From contig CP141132.1 in NCBI GenBank assembly GCA_035236585.1, positions 61,043,880 to 61,107,879 on the forward strand: DNA of 64,000 bases. Reading direction: 5' to 3'. The position numbers were made by a program, and so were the translations under genes. Positions within the stretch are counted from its first letter, which is position 1; the number at the start of each line of letters is the position of its first letter. Positions 26,537 through 39,014 of this stretch are shown piece after piece. The DNA is from Warburgia ugandensis (Eukaryota > Streptophyta > Magnoliopsida > Canellales > Canellaceae). The notes under the pieces were generated by a model. It had not been told where the DNA came from, did not search any database, and saw nothing but the letters and a program-made list of their open reading frames with translations.

Positions 26537-28589
26537 AGGCAATGAAGAGGCGAGGACAATGCTAAGGAAAGTGAGGAGATTGAATATGATTGAGCTGTGT
26601 CTTAGTTTATTTAACAAACCAATAAACTTTGTTTATTTTTGGATTATTTTGGTTTTCTTCTTGCGAATGGATGTTTATTTAAGTTGATCGGTGATGATCT
26701 TTATTCGAGCCTATGGATAATGCTTATTTTTGTTTCTTATTCTTGTTCTCTTGTGAAGAAACTCTTGACATATGCCTTTTTACTTCAAAGAAAACCTCAA
26801 CTCAAGTCCTTCTTCAAAGGCATCACATGACTGTACAATGGATATACAGGCACAACAAAATCATTTGGTTGCATGGTAGTCATTTGATTTCTCTTTTGAA
26901 CTCTTTACAGCTAGTACAAGGGGTAGTTGTCCCAATGTTACATGATCACTTAGTAATGTCAGGCAGTTGCATCACGTGGGTCATGAACATCATGATGTAC
27001 TGTCTATGACTAAATTGAACCTCTTTTGATGCAGCCATTTGCCATTATATAACTTGGATTATTTCCATTCTACCTCTTTCTATTCAATTTTGGCAGATAA
27101 ATGTGTGATGTTGCCCTCAAGCTTTCATAGGACTTCTCTATCCCTTGCAATGGCTTATATAGAAGATGATTTCCCTTTTCATGATATGCTAGATTGGTTG
27201 AATGTTAATATAAGCTGGAATTAATAAATTTAAACTATTTTGGTCTAAGATGCTTTCAATTAATGCTTGATCTTTGAGTGGATTGGGATTTAATGCACGT
27301 ACGTTGTTAATTATAGAATACAAAATCTCGAGTCTTTAGGTTTCCCTTTGGCCAATTATGTCCCTTAATTAAAGAGTTTGTCAGCCTCTTAGATGTTAGG
27401 TATTTGGGTCCTTTACTCAAATTCCCCCTAAATGAGTCTCCAGAAGATATGCTAGCTTTATTTCTTGATATTTCTGCCAATGAGGCTGCATGGCTTTTAA
27501 GATGAGAGTATCTATGTGTGAACAAGTTGATTTCTTGCATGGATAGTTCCACTTATGTAATAGACTCCCTTGTGTGTTCTAATGCCTTTCTTCTTACCTC
27601 CTACTCCCATCTCTTTTTCTATATTGAAGGTGGCCTGATAGATGTTGCTTAATCAAGTTGGTTTAAGGATGTGAGCTGGTGGAATAATTTCTACCATAGA
27701 GCTCGCTAAAAATGTTAGTAATATTGATGTTTTTGCTACATGTAAGTGTGTGATTATATGCGAGTGCCATATTCTTCTTTATGTAAGTGTGTTCCATCCT
27801 TTTCTCATTTTTTGGCTTTCTTTCCTTACCTTATTTTTATAGTCCCCAGGTGTGGTTGAGAGAGCATCTTGGAACAATTTCTTTTTAGATCTAGGAGGCC
27901 ACCCTTTCACTGACAAAGAGACAAACTGCTCTATGCTTTACAATTTTGATACTTACTTAAAGTGGGAAGAATGGTTGTATTCCCTTGCACAAGATGAGAT
28001 CTTTCATTGACCTAGCTACTTGCACTATGGAATCTTTTGTTACTCCTTCGGTTGGCCTTTTGCTAACTGCATTTATAGTCTTCATTGCACTTCCTTCTAT
28101 TGTCCCAATCATTTTCATTGTTAGATGAGGATTGCTTAGAATGTGCCTAATAATTCTGATCTCTCAGAGGTCTACTACCTTAGTTCCCCATGAATATACC
28201 ATCTTTCTAAGGCCTAATTGGATTCAGAGACTATTGCTATGCAAGATGAAGGCAAAACTTCATTTTTGAAGCTAAAAGAAGACTATGAAGATTGGTAGTC
28301 ATGCTTATATCAATAATGTCCATGAAGTCTTTAAAGAAACTCTCTCTCCTTCCCTCTTTTGTGTATTCTTTGGGACCTATGTGTCTATTTTGTCTTGAGT
28401 TGCAATTATCAATGAAAGAACTTAAGATATTCAAGAGGATCCCTGTCTCTTTGTATCTTTGATTAAAATTAAAAATAGATTTATTAATGTTTCAATTTTT
28501 TTGAAACACACTGGGACAAGTTGCCTACATACCCATTTCAAAGGGATCAAGTCATAACGTAGGTCATCTTATAGTGCATTTATACATAA
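26537..28589. other. Unassigned region between GY1 and the Tat integrase
   Basis: No known domain is recognised. Plus-strand frames at 26639-27009 and 27039-27224 are short. At 27366-27511 a plus frame of about 48 codons (LLDVRYLGPLLKF...) looks protein-like but matches nothing I know. By position, just outside the 3' end of a minus-strand Tat integrase, the region could hold that element's 3' UTR, the antisense ORF known in several Tat elements, and an LTR. This is inference. Confidence 0.35.
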
Positions 28590-29600
28590 AATGTTTTTAA
28601 TTTATCAAGATTGATAGGCTTCATCATTTTTGTAGCATCTATTTTCAGCATTTTGACAACCCCTCTAGACATGATTTGCAATGGAGCTTCCCACTTTTCA
28701 TGGAATTCCCCCTATGATTGAGGATTTGGGGTTTCTTTTCTTTGAGTAGTAGGTCTCCTTCTTGTAGGGATCAAGAATGAATGCACTTGTTAAATGGCCA
28801 TACAACTTTCTATTGATACCCTTGCACATGATGCGTGGTGATGGTACTTCGTTCGTCGACAAGGAGCAACTCTTCTTATAGGATTTCTTCTTTCTCTTCT
28901 TCTGGTGTTCTTCTTATAGTGATACTCGTAAAGATGAGATTTCCATTTCTGTCATCAACATGGCTTGCATCCCATATAACAGAAAGAAGGGAGTTTCTCC
29001 TCTAGATGTTTGAGTGGTGGTTCAGTATGACCATAAGGCATGTTGCAGCTTTTCTAACCATTCCTTCCCTCTTTTGATCATCCTTTCCCACAATTTGTTT
29101 AAATTTCATGCTAGCTATCTCAACTACTTCATTCATTTGGCCTATAAGGTGTGTCTCTTGATCTACATTTTTGCGCATAGGGCTGTCACTTTCTTTTCAA
29201 TGTGGAATTTATTGTTTGTGATTATCTTACATGGGACACCACATCTATATATGATATTGGTTTAGATAAACTGGCCATGTGTGCTATAGTAAACTCCCTA
29301 AAAGGATTTAGCTTTAACTCACTTAGAGAAATAATCATTGGTTACCAATATAATCTCATGTACTCCTGAGGATGGTGGAGATATCTTTCCCTATTTCATC
29401 CAAGTCCTAAGTGGTAAAAGGCCAGACAGAAGTCATCATGCTCAACTCTAGTGGTAGGATGTGATTTTGATTGGCATGGATTTGACACTTGCGATACTTC
29501 TTGACATATTCTATACTATCCTTTTACATAATGGGCCAATAATACCCTTCTCATAGTATTTTTTTGGCAAAAGATTTTCCTTCCATAAGGGATCCATAAG
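28590..29600 (-). pseudogene. Tat-lineage Ty3/gypsy integrase
   Basis: Read leftward with many frame changes, the stretch follows Tat integrase. It has YWPIM and a KCQIHAN zinc-finger part, in which one of the two cysteines is now Tyr (YRKCQ for CxxCQ). Then comes a decayed catalytic core, and a C-terminal part with LLLVDERSTITTHHVQGYQ and EGDLLLKE (usual form GDLVLK) followed by HRGNSMKSGKLHCK (usual PRGKFRPNWSGPY). Numerous stops occur. The plus open frame at 29014-29265 is a shadow of this. Confidence 0.75.
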
Positions 29601-30264
29601 CTCCTTCATGTATATCGTAGAACAATGTTTTGGCTTCTACTATGTCCACACACCTTAGGAGAATTCCATCAATGCTCCTTCTATATAATATTCCAACACT
29701 TACGAAATAGTTAGGGGACTTATGCTTGGTTGAAAATTTCCCTTTTCATGGGCTCCTTTGGCGAAACAAAGATGTTGTAAGGAGTATTATAGATCACAAT
29801 GTAAGGGTTTTTGTCCGTCCTTACGATGTGAACTTAGGGCATGTTGAACAAGATCAAACATGCATATGCTAGGGCATGTCTTAGCTCTATCTTAGTATGT
29901 TTAATATTCATTCCTTGCATTGGAGTTGATAACTAAGGCTAAGGTAGTCGTGCATCTACAAAATTGTTGTTGAACATTTTATAAATGTGAAGGTGATTTT
30001 TTTGAACTTAGTTATCAAGTGGTCTGAGTATTCTCCATATGGCTTCAATCATTCTTCTTTGATTTGCCATTCTACCTTCATCTAGTAGATGATGAGCATC
30101 GAATCCCTATAGATATTTAACTTCTTGACCTTCAAGGAAATAGTAGCTTTCAATCCTATAATACACGCCTCCTGTTTGGCTACATTGTTGGTATAATTGA
30201 CAGCTTGTCCTTCTAAGTTTAAACCATTGTTGAAGTGCATATCCCATTCTTGTCCAAAAGTTCA
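29601..30264 (-). pseudogene. Tat-lineage RNase H
   Basis: In shifted minus frames it reads EWDMHFNNGLNLEGQ near the right end, then NYTNNVAKQEACIIGLKA and YRDSMLIIYQM. These correspond to the gypsy-Tat RNase H boxes WxxYFDGA, NNxAEYEACIxGL and YGDSxLI. Catalytic Asp and Glu positions are altered in the first two boxes (FDGA is FNNG, AEYEA is AKQEA), while the DS box keeps its Asp. The sequence is cut at 30264 by the GY3 LTR. The RT that should follow is not found immediately beyond GY3. Confidence 0.7.
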
Positions 30265-32500
30265 TGATAAACTTAGAAATATGACATGCAATAGCCTTAT
30301 ATTTAGTAGTTTATAACCCTAAAATTAACTTAAATATTTATTTCTCATTTTACAGGATTAGGATACAACAAAAAAATGCTTATTTTAGCACTTAAAAACC
30401 TTGCAGTAATGAAGACATTGTCCAAGCAATGTTATGGGTTCACATGCCAAATATGAAATCCATGGGTTCAAATTGATAGGGGATGTTGTTATCAAAATAA
30501 GAGAAATTAGAAACCCTAAGCAAAAGACCACCTTATCCACTCAAAAAAAGGTGTTCTTATCAAAAGTAAAGGTCATAGACTTCCCATACATGCATGCAAG
30601 CATTTCACCACCTTGGGAAGCTTCTAAGGAAAGCTCAAATCGAATATAGTGGATACACATATATAAGAGCTTTTATTGAAACAAAACAAGTCAAAGACTA
30701 GGACCTGCATGAAGACTTATTCCAATCAATCCCTCTAACTCAACCACAAGAGGGGACTACACTAAAGAGTTGCACAACTTCCTAATGTGAGGTTACGCAC
30801 CACACTTCATTCCTCATTTTCATATGAGAAAAATAAGGAAGAAATAAGCAGAAAAAAAGGGTGTGAAGAGAAAGAATATTTATAGTAAATCTATGATCAA
30901 CATTCATACTTACTTTTGAAGCATTCAAAGGCCAAGATTAATCATTTCTTATAGATATCCTAAGCATACAATAAGAACTCACTCAAACAAGGATGGACTA
31001 ATGAGAAAGAATACTACAAAAAGAACAGAACTGAGCCCCATTGTTAAATGCTTTTGGTGGGCTGCTCGTCTTATTTTTTAGGAGAAAGATGTCTTCCCTT
31101 GAGGAATGAGACGTCCTCCACTCCTTAAACCCTATTTATTAGAGAAAAAAAATGGTGGATTGGAAGAGAATCAAGGAGAGGAAGAGATCTAGATAAGGAA
31201 ATCTCAATGAAATCTCAGCCATTCACTCTATATTGTACTTGATCCAATGGGCGAGAATAACGGAACTATGAAACATGATCTTTCAAATAAGGAAACTTCT
31301 AAGCAATCACATCCATTCAATCTAGGATCCAATGATAAGGAAATAAAGCTCAGCCCTAGCTACCATCTCATATTCAGCCAAGGAATGTTTAGATCTTCAT
31401 CCTCCTATCTCCACCATTTAAGGAAGAAGGACATTCATCCAACCATCTGTCCACACAACTCATCTAATCTTTCCCAACTCTAGGTGATTCTATCTTATCT
31501 CTTTCCACTTCCTTTTATTCCCTTCATCCTTTCTTACTCTCCTTCCCCATTTTTTTCCACATCTAGTTTAGTTACAATTTTGCATTTATTTTCATTATTC
31601 ATGAAGACTTCCTATACTTACTTTTCTTTTTATTTATATAGGAATTTGGAAAGGACTTGGAGGAAGATTTAGGATAGTTACATTTCTTATTTTGAGTTAA
31701 TTATAGTGAGGCCATTGATGTACTTTATTTTAATCATGATTCATTCAATTAAGGGATATAATAATATAGGTCAAGGGTGGGCCATCTTAACTTAGAAGAG
31801 GAGGTGGTATGTATATGTTACCACCCTTAAACGACAAGACTAGTTTCAGTAACCCATTGTGAGCTACTTTAATTTCTTTTCATTTCCTAGTTTATGGTTG
31901 CATTAATAATTTAATATAGATTAATGTGGTGGCAGTTAAATGCATATAAAAAGCATTTTATAATTGTTTCATTCTAATGTTTTGCATTAGGGTATATTTA
32001 ATACTTTAAGGTGAGTATATGATGATCAAATTGTCATGGGAATGCTTAATTGATTAGTAAGGACAATTACTCTGATAAGATCAAGAGTAGATTTTATCAC
32101 CACCACTTAGCCCACCTAGGTTAATCATCAACTTATGTAGAAACCTAACTTCTATAATTAATTAAAAATCACTTAAGAGACATAAAACAGCATTAGGACC
32201 CTCTTGGAAGGAGGCAAACTACTATCAATCTAGTGGCCCCTTCTTGATTAGCTACATTGGTATTTAAATAACTAGCTTTATTAACACACTTAACGACTTG
32301 GATCGCCTACAATTAACTGTGGAGGGTGTGAAGTGGTTGATCAATGTAGGACTAATTGGTAAGCAGTAGGACAAGTTTGAAAGAGATGATGACCTAATTA
32401 GGTTAGAAATAATCTAAAAGCCTCTCCTATAAACAAATTGAAGGAAAATTAACCTTTTAGCTTGTTTGCCATGGGGTTAGGATTATTATGTGTCCTTTAT
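30265..32500 (+). mobile_element. Athila-like element GY3: 5' LTR and leader
   Basis: At 30265 a new sequence starts with TGATAAACTTAG inside the Tat RNase H. Its first hundred bases (a TTTTGCATG-like segment, AACCCTAAAATTAACTTAAA, then TTACAGGATTAGG) resemble the start of Athila-type LTRs. The LTR's 3' end was not located. From about 31760 the sequence is homologous to the leader of GY1 read in reverse (for example GGGTGGGCCATCTTA at 31767). No RNA gene or ORF of its own is evident; the frames at 30434-30649 and 31247-31672 are not recognised. Confidence 0.5.
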
Positions 32501-33830
32501 TTGTTTGCACATCATCTTGCATGTAGGTTGCATTGTCTAGTTTAGGTTTCCCTATACTAGCTTTCAACAACAAAAAAAACTTTCGTTGTATATAAATGTA
32601 AGACAACAGCACCATAAAATGTTGTATGCAATGTTGATCTCTCAGTCCATATTTAGTACTTTTAGACCAGGAGATCAAATGGACTACTATGCAAGGGTTA
32701 AGGAATCAAGAGTATCTAATAAACCTTGCCAAAGACATGGCCAACGAAAAGTAGAGGTTATGCCATTAAAAGACTATTCTACTTCTATCCAATACAAGTC
32801 ATTGCCCAATATAGCTTTACCCCCGATTCGCACATACCATTTTGAGTTAAAATTAGGGGTTATTCAACTCATGTCAACTTTTAATGGGCAAGACAAGAGG
32901 GACCCATACGACCATGTCAAGGAATTCATTCACATCTATTCCACATTTAAATGCCATAATTTTTTTGATTACTCTATTAGGTTGAGATTATTCCCATTCT
33001 CTTTGAAGGATAAAGCTAAAGCATGGCACAACTCTTTAGAAGTAGGGTTCGTCACTGCATGGGATCAACTATCTAGGAAATTTCTAAATAATTTCTTCCT
33101 AATCCATAAAACCAATGCCCTTAAGGGAAATCATCAATTTTTAGCAAAGGGAAGGATAGCATTTCTATGAATGCTAGCAATATTAGAAGGACTTATTGCT
33201 GAAATGCCCACACCACAACTTTGAAAAGTGACAACAAGTCCAATATTTCTATGAATGTCTAATCCCATCGAACCAACAAATGATTTGATAAGATGAGTAG
33301 TGTGCCTTTCATGACTAAGAGTGACGTGGAGGCCAAGAATTTCTTTGAGACACTGGCAAAAAATTTCTTGTAACAGGATCAATCTGCCATAATAGAAAGA
33401 AATTCGCAACCTCTAAAGAAAGGTGGTCTACATGAAATAGAGGTCACTCCAGATTTATACAGCAATTTTGACATGTTGGCTCACAAAATAGATAAAGTAA
33501 ATGATTTTACTCATTAGTTAAATGCTTTGGTGATTAGCAGATTGTCTATGCAACCTCTGTCAGAGGTTTGTTCTATATGCTCTAGTCCCACACATCCTAT
33601 GGGTGGTTTAAATATTTTTTCAGCTATGGTATTGAATACCACCTCTTCATTGTCACTACAACCATTTTATAGGCTGATTCATCCAACTCAGTTGGTGATG
33701 GAACCTTCATCATTCTACTCATTTAGAGGAATGAGACATCTAACAAAATTGCAATATTCAAAGCCATCATTCAAGGATATCATATTTACCCTCCATATTT
33801 TCTTTTTTGGCCTTTAGTTTTTTAGGCATG
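32501..33830 (+). pseudogene. GY3 gag (Athila Retrotrans_gag)
   Basis: The frame 32586-33170 holds a good gag core: YHFELKLGVIQLMSTFNG, DPYDHVKEF, LRLFPFSLKDKAKAW and W-D-Q-L-S-R-K-F-L-N-N-F-F. After frameshifts the C-terminal part continues with a GLHEIEV segment (33425) and a zinc-knuckle-like CSICSSPTHPM (33567-33600). It is the best-preserved gag in the window. The first Met at 32586 is not the native start. After 33830 the homology stops and minus-strand Tat sequence resumes. Confidence 0.85.
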
Positions 33831-34984
33831 AGAGCTTTGCCACCTTCTTTTACTATTTCTGGTGGTGGTAGAACTGAGGCTTCTTCACATCATATGGGGG
33901 AAAGGAATAGAAGGAAAAACCTTGTAATTCTTTGGGGTTAGGCCCATCATCTATGAGATTTTAAATATGATTCAACATGGCCCTTTATTACTTAGTTTTG
34001 TGCCCCTCTATGTTAAGATAGTGACAAAATCTCCCCTAAGGACTTTATATCAATACCATTACCCATACATAGACTCCTTCCATAATTTCTTCTGGCATCA
34101 TTTTGATATTTAACATCTACTACTTGGACCTCACTTCCTAGAAATAATTGGTTTTGTGCCCGTAAACTTCATGAAAATCTTAGTATTGGAACAAAGGATG
34201 ATTGGGGAGGTAGAGTGCATATTTCCTAAGTGCTACAGAGACTTTAAGCTTAAATTTGTCTGCTTTAACCAATCTTTACATTTGTGCTCCAAGCTCATGG
34301 CACTTATCGATGTGATGATTGAACCTTTTGGTAAAATTCATAGATCAAGTCCACCTTGTATCCTCAAGGTATATTCTCTAGTGGTGCCTAGAGTGAGGGT
34401 AGGTTGAACAAATTCATCTATTGCAATTGTGGGAAGGTTAGGGTTAGCGAGTCTCGTAGTTTTGTGTACAATCTTAGAAACAAGCAATTGGGAATTTCTC
34501 CATTTTCTATCAGTAGGTAATAGAATGTCTTAATAGATAGGGTGAGATTGGCAATATGTTGGTAGAGTTCCTTGACTTTCTCTTTGATTTGGTCAAACTT
34601 TCCTTCCGTTTTCTCTAATCATTTTTTGAGGGTTTGAGTAGGGTTGGATGTACTATGAACTAGATTGGCCCTGTGACACTCCTAAGTAGTCGCTTATGTT
34701 TGTGCTTCTCACATACAACCCTTTTTTCATCCCAGCTGGTATCATAATGGAATGGCTTTCTTAGTAATGCTTCAAACTTCTTGCAACTAGCTAGAAGGGT
34801 CAATTTTTCCATCCTCCACTATTCTTGCTGTGCAACCCTTTTGATGGGTGGTCCTACCCTAGTGCATTTTTCAGGAGGCATGAATTCCATCTAAGGTGAG
34901 GGGTCATCTATCCACAGGTTGTCACTTTCATAATTGTGCTTGAGCTCATAGGATATTTGCTGATTCTTGATAGCTGAGGAGATT
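33831..34984 (-). pseudogene. Tat element, gag/protease side (strongly decayed)
   Basis: Minus-strand translation gives isolated matches such as GLTPKNYKVFPSIPFPPYDVKKP. This resembles the G-patch-like segment after the Tat protease (GxxPGxGLGxxxQG...PxxxPPY). I cannot place the active-site Asp. The strand and position between gag (34985 onward) and the GY3 insertion fit the interrupted element. Confidence 0.4.
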
Positions 34985-35263
34985 TCAAAATTGGATTTGA
35001 CTTAAATTGCCCCTACAAACACATGGTTGGCAATATGTGTCACATGATTTCAAGAGGATTACTACTAATGTTTGGGGGAGAGATTGTTTCTCAATGATCC
35101 CTTTTTCTATCATTTTCTTAATATTGTTCTTCGAAGTCCAACAACTTTTAGTATTTTGACCTGGTCCCCTTTGGAAGTCACAATAGTTGTTTGGATCATA
35201 TTTGGGAGGAGGATTGGTGGGAGTGGGTTTAAGCTTTGGCAATTCATTAGCATTTTGTTTCAT
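34985..35263 (-). pseudogene. Tat gag C-terminus with CHCC-like knuckle
   Basis: The 92-residue frame has PPKYDPNNYCDFQRGPGQNTKSCWTSK followed by IKKMIEKGIIEK. Tat gag proteins end with CxFHxGxGHxTxxCxxLKxxIxxLIxxG. Both cysteines remain and the two histidines have become Gln. It would be the nucleocapsid part. Confidence 0.75.
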
Positions 35264-36490
35264 GTGTTTCTGAAAAGCTTTCTTGTGGGTGATTTCTAAT
35301 GGGGTGTAAGCTTTTCTAGATTTAGGAGTAAAGGTTAAGTTTGGCTAAACTTGGTTTAGTTTGATTCGTTGGGAAGTCTAAGTGGTGTGTTGGAAAATAA
35401 TTTTTTGGTGACACCTAGCTTTGTCATATGGGGAGAGGATCCTTGCGAGGAAAATGTCCTTAGTCCTATGTCCAATGGTCCATAAAGCTTCAAGATTGGC
35501 AAAGGCCTAAACATAAAGAGTATGATAGCATGTGTTATTTAGATTTCTCAAAATGATCTATATTTGCTCTTGCTCAAGTGGTTTTAACTTCATCTTTGCA
35601 ACCTTCTCCCTAAATCAGATAAGAAATGTGAAAAAGCTTTCTTGGGCTCCTAGTGTTAGATCTTTGGTGATGATTTCATCTTGGATATTATACTAATACT
35701 AGGAAATAAAGGCATTGGCCAAGTCTTCCCACATTCTCACTGTCTCAATCTATTGTCATGAGGAAGTCATGGCTTCCTTGATTAATAACTTATGAAAGAG
35801 ATGCACTAGCTGGTCATTTGTGAATTCATAAGAACTATTACTATAAGAATTGTGACTATTTAGGTAGCAACTCATATGCGTTCTAGGAAATCCCTTCCCA
35901 TATACCTGTTAATCTTTTGCGTTTTGATATCCTTAGGATCTTAGCATGTTCAAACAATCTTAGTGATTCCAAATCAAAATTGTAGCTATTAGTGACCTTT
36001 AACTATCTCAACCTCATCTTCATTGGATTGAACTCTCGGAAGCAATTCTTGGAGTCCTTTGAATTGCCAAAGTCAGAGGAGGGTTAGATTCTTTAGTGAT
36101 GGGTATGGTCTGAGGGATAGTTTCATCTCGAGGTCCTTCGAGTTTGTCTTCTTCATCCTCTAGACTAAATATGTGGGTTCTTAAAGCTATTTCTAGATGG
36201 TAGCATTCTCTTCAAAAATTATGTTGATAGTGGCCATCATGCGGGCCATCTCATTGGTGATTTTACTAAAAAGTTACTTAAAGAACAAGATTCTAGAGCT
36301 TCCGGACTTGATTTGGATTGAAGGTTAGGATAATGAGTTAATGAGAGTATTTGGTGAGGGTGAACATTCACATTGAATGGTTTGTGGTATGGGCAAATTC
36401 ACTGACCAGTCTTTCTCCCTTCTAGGTTCTTCTCCACCTCCTTAGCCCAAGGGCTCCTTTCATTGGAAGAGACCAAGGGACATGAATTGG
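35264..36490 (-). pseudogene. Tat gag, upstream part
   Basis: In the minus frame at about 35500-35790 one reads TVRMWEDLANAFIS, YNIQDEIITKDLTLGAQESFFTF, FREKVAKMKLKPLEQEQI. This matches the core of Tat-type gag (W-x-x-L-x-x-A-F, then Q-Y-x-Y-N, then L-x-x-x-x-Q-x-x-x-E-S-F). Premature stops are frequent. Upstream of 35900 only scattered matches remain. Confidence 0.6.
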
Positions 36491-37799
36491 TGATGGTTTG
36501 TTCCTATGATATGAAAAATGGATAGGTTCCCTCAGTTGGTTGGTTCACACTTGATGAACAATCACTGCTTAAACAATTTTCTATCCTAAATCTATCTTGG
36601 TGTTCCTAAAGAGACATGCATTCCTAAAGGCTATGAAATCTAAGGGTTATTTACATGGGATGAAGCTCATGTGGTGTATGCACTAGGTTAAGGCTAAGGG
36701 TTCCTTGAGAGAAGGTTTTAATGATATACCTCATGGATAGTAGGGTATACTTGGAAGCCATTTGTCAATTGCACATGGTTACTTTATTTTTTATGAACTC
36801 ATAATGAGATGTCATGATTAACCAAGAGCTTCTTCAGTGATGTTTTTACCCATATACCTCATGGATGGGGGACTAGGGGTTCACTTTTAGAAATCACCCA
36901 TCAACAGACTAGTGGTGTGAGACCAAGGATTGAGATTTTTATCATAATCCCCTCTAATTTCGAGAATTGGGTCATAACCTCTCATGTGACCTTTCATAGA
37001 GAGTCAAAAGTCTACTAGGCTAAAGAGGTGATGGTATGCAAATATGATATTCATGATGCAAATGCATGAGTGTGTGGGTGAATAAGAATTCAAACAAGTC
37101 CATCATTTCTTATTAGTGAATGTGTTTACCCTCCATGTAATAATTTGATGAAGGCTTCCTTTATGGATTAGTTGAAGGGTTTTTTTCTTAAATTTTCCTT
37201 TATTAATTGAATTATGAGGGTGGGTGCTTTGATGTTTTGTTTAAGAAACAAATGTACCTAAGCTAAAACATAAGGCCCACAAAGTAATCTCAAATTCCCC
37301 ACAAGGGCCTATGGAAACTGTTGGTTCTAGTACACCACATCGCTATGAGTGCTTTCAAGTATTCTTAATCTCAATCACAAATTGCTTTTATGACTAAGGA
37401 TACATTCTTAATTCGAGCTTGGTCTAGCATATTCCCAAATCGAGCCATGATCTCATATGTCCAATCAAACCAACCCAAGGTATTAATCATTGACCCCACT
37501 ATCATAAAAAATTTACCCCACCAATGGCACGAGTTTCTCTAATTCAAAAGATCAATGGAGGATTAAAGGAGGATAAGATCGATTTAGAATTGGGCATCCT
37601 AAGTCAGCCTATTATGGATGTATTAGATTCTCAAGAAATGGACAACTTAGATTTTCAAAGCATGAACATCATGGATCAGTAATAATGAACGTCTTAAATC
37701 ATCAATGATGGATGCCTTGGGGCAGTTAAAGATGGGCTTCTTAGATCACCCATAAATGGAGATCTTAGATTTACAAAAGGTGGATGCCTTGATCACTTA
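36491..37799. other. Non-coding region, no gene
   Basis: No frame of note. TATACCTCATGGAT occurs twice (36726 and 36852). Short degenerate repeats of a GGATG-CCTTAGAT type occur at 37560-37800. It could include the leader or LTR of the Tat element and the beginning of LTR Y1, but no LTR end was located. Confidence 0.4.
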
Positions 37800-38421
37800 G
37801 TGGAAAATGTCCTATATTCCCCTATAGCGCATTCCTATTTTCCTTGGTCTAAAAGTCTTCATGAATTTTTCCTTAGTCAAGATGTGTTGACTTGTAAAAG
37901 ATCTTAAATTAGCCAAAATAAAGAAACTTCATATATGAGAAGTTAGGAAATTTAGGAAACTGCTTGCACATAAAATATATGTATGGAGATTGATTGCTTG
38001 GATTTAGGAAACTACTCAATGCTTAGAAAGTGTTATTTAGAAAACACTCAAATTTAGGTAACCATTGTTAGGAAAGTGCTCGCGACTTAGAAGCTAATAC
38101 TTAGTTTAGAAAACTATTATTTCTAAGAAGTTGCTTTTAGTCTTGAAGGTTGCTTATATAAAATGGTTGTTGCCATCAAAATAGAGTATTTGGATTTTTT
38201 TTCATTGAAGGAGTTAGCGATTTCTCTATTTTCTTTTGTCTTCCATATCTCTTGGAGTGACCCTAGAATGGTACAAGGCCTTGTATTTTTAAGGTGGCGA
38301 ATTTAGTGTATCCACAAAATAGTGAGATAGTTCTACATTTTAGCCCTTATCTCTACGGTGAAGGTTCTCTTGTATCATTTAATTTTTGAACTATTTTATT
38401 CTATCCTAATATTCAGTATCA
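37800..38421 (+). mobile_element. LTR Y1, 3' part
   Basis: This stretch is repeated at 48530-48565, 49370-49662 and 52321-52474 (Y2). Both copies share TTTAGGAAACTACTCAATGC, GCTTAGAAAGTGTTATTT, and an end of the form TATTCAGTATCA. The 3' end is at 38421 because a PBS follows three bases later. The 5' end was not found. Family unknown: either copia or a chromovirus by PBS type. Confidence 0.65.
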
Positions 38422-38424
38422 AAA

Positions 38425-38436
38425 TGGTATTAGAGC
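38425..38436 (+). promoter_or_regulatory. Primer-binding site of Y1 (tRNA-Met type)
   Basis: TGGTATTAGAGC differs by one base from TGGTATCAGAGC, complementary to the 3' end of plant initiator tRNA-Met. It lies 3 bases after the LTR end. The following sequence encodes MDDLRRQI-like residues (38505-38535), the start of a gag, before an Athila LTR fragment truncates it at 38582. Confidence 0.75.
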
Positions 38437-38581
38437 ATGGTTAGGATAGCGCTTTGAGCACAACACATAAATACTTCTAACAAAGATGTGCATAACTTGG
38501 AGATAGATGACCTAAGGAGATAAATCAAATGATTCTAAGAATGTCTAGAGCAATATGATCAATGTAGGGACCATGGTTGTT

Positions 38582-38838
38582 GAATGTTTTATCGTAAGTG
38601 CATGGGCTATTATAGTATAGCTAATGCAAGTAAAATTTAATTGATAAAAATTAAAAAGACATAACTAAAATTACTGGAATTGGAATCAGAATTCATATCT
38701 AATCAAATTCTAAAAATTACAGAATTTTTAGTTCTTGAATAAAGCAAATAAACCAAATAACATGAAAAAAACTACTTCCCTAGCTTAATCACTATCAATA
38801 TCTTCAAATATGGTGTTTTGAGAGTTGATCATCATTAA
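38582..38838 (-). mobile_element. Athila LTR fragment (GY2 family), 3' part
   Basis: Homologous to 40148-40410 (LTR of GY2) and to 24530-24830 (LTR of GY1). About 45 bases following the AATGCAAG segment are missing. At 38838 it joins the gag start of GY2 at a short shared sequence (GTTGATCA). Confidence 0.75.
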
Positions 38839-38839
38839 A

Positions 38840-38958
38840 GGTGGTTCATCATCATTAAAGAGTGGATTGTTTCTCCATGGGGAAATATCTTCTCTGTTCA
38901 TGTTGGGGCATAAATTACCCATTTGTTCACTCTTTAGATTATTCATTGAATGCAACTG

Positions 38959-39014
<56 letters not shown>

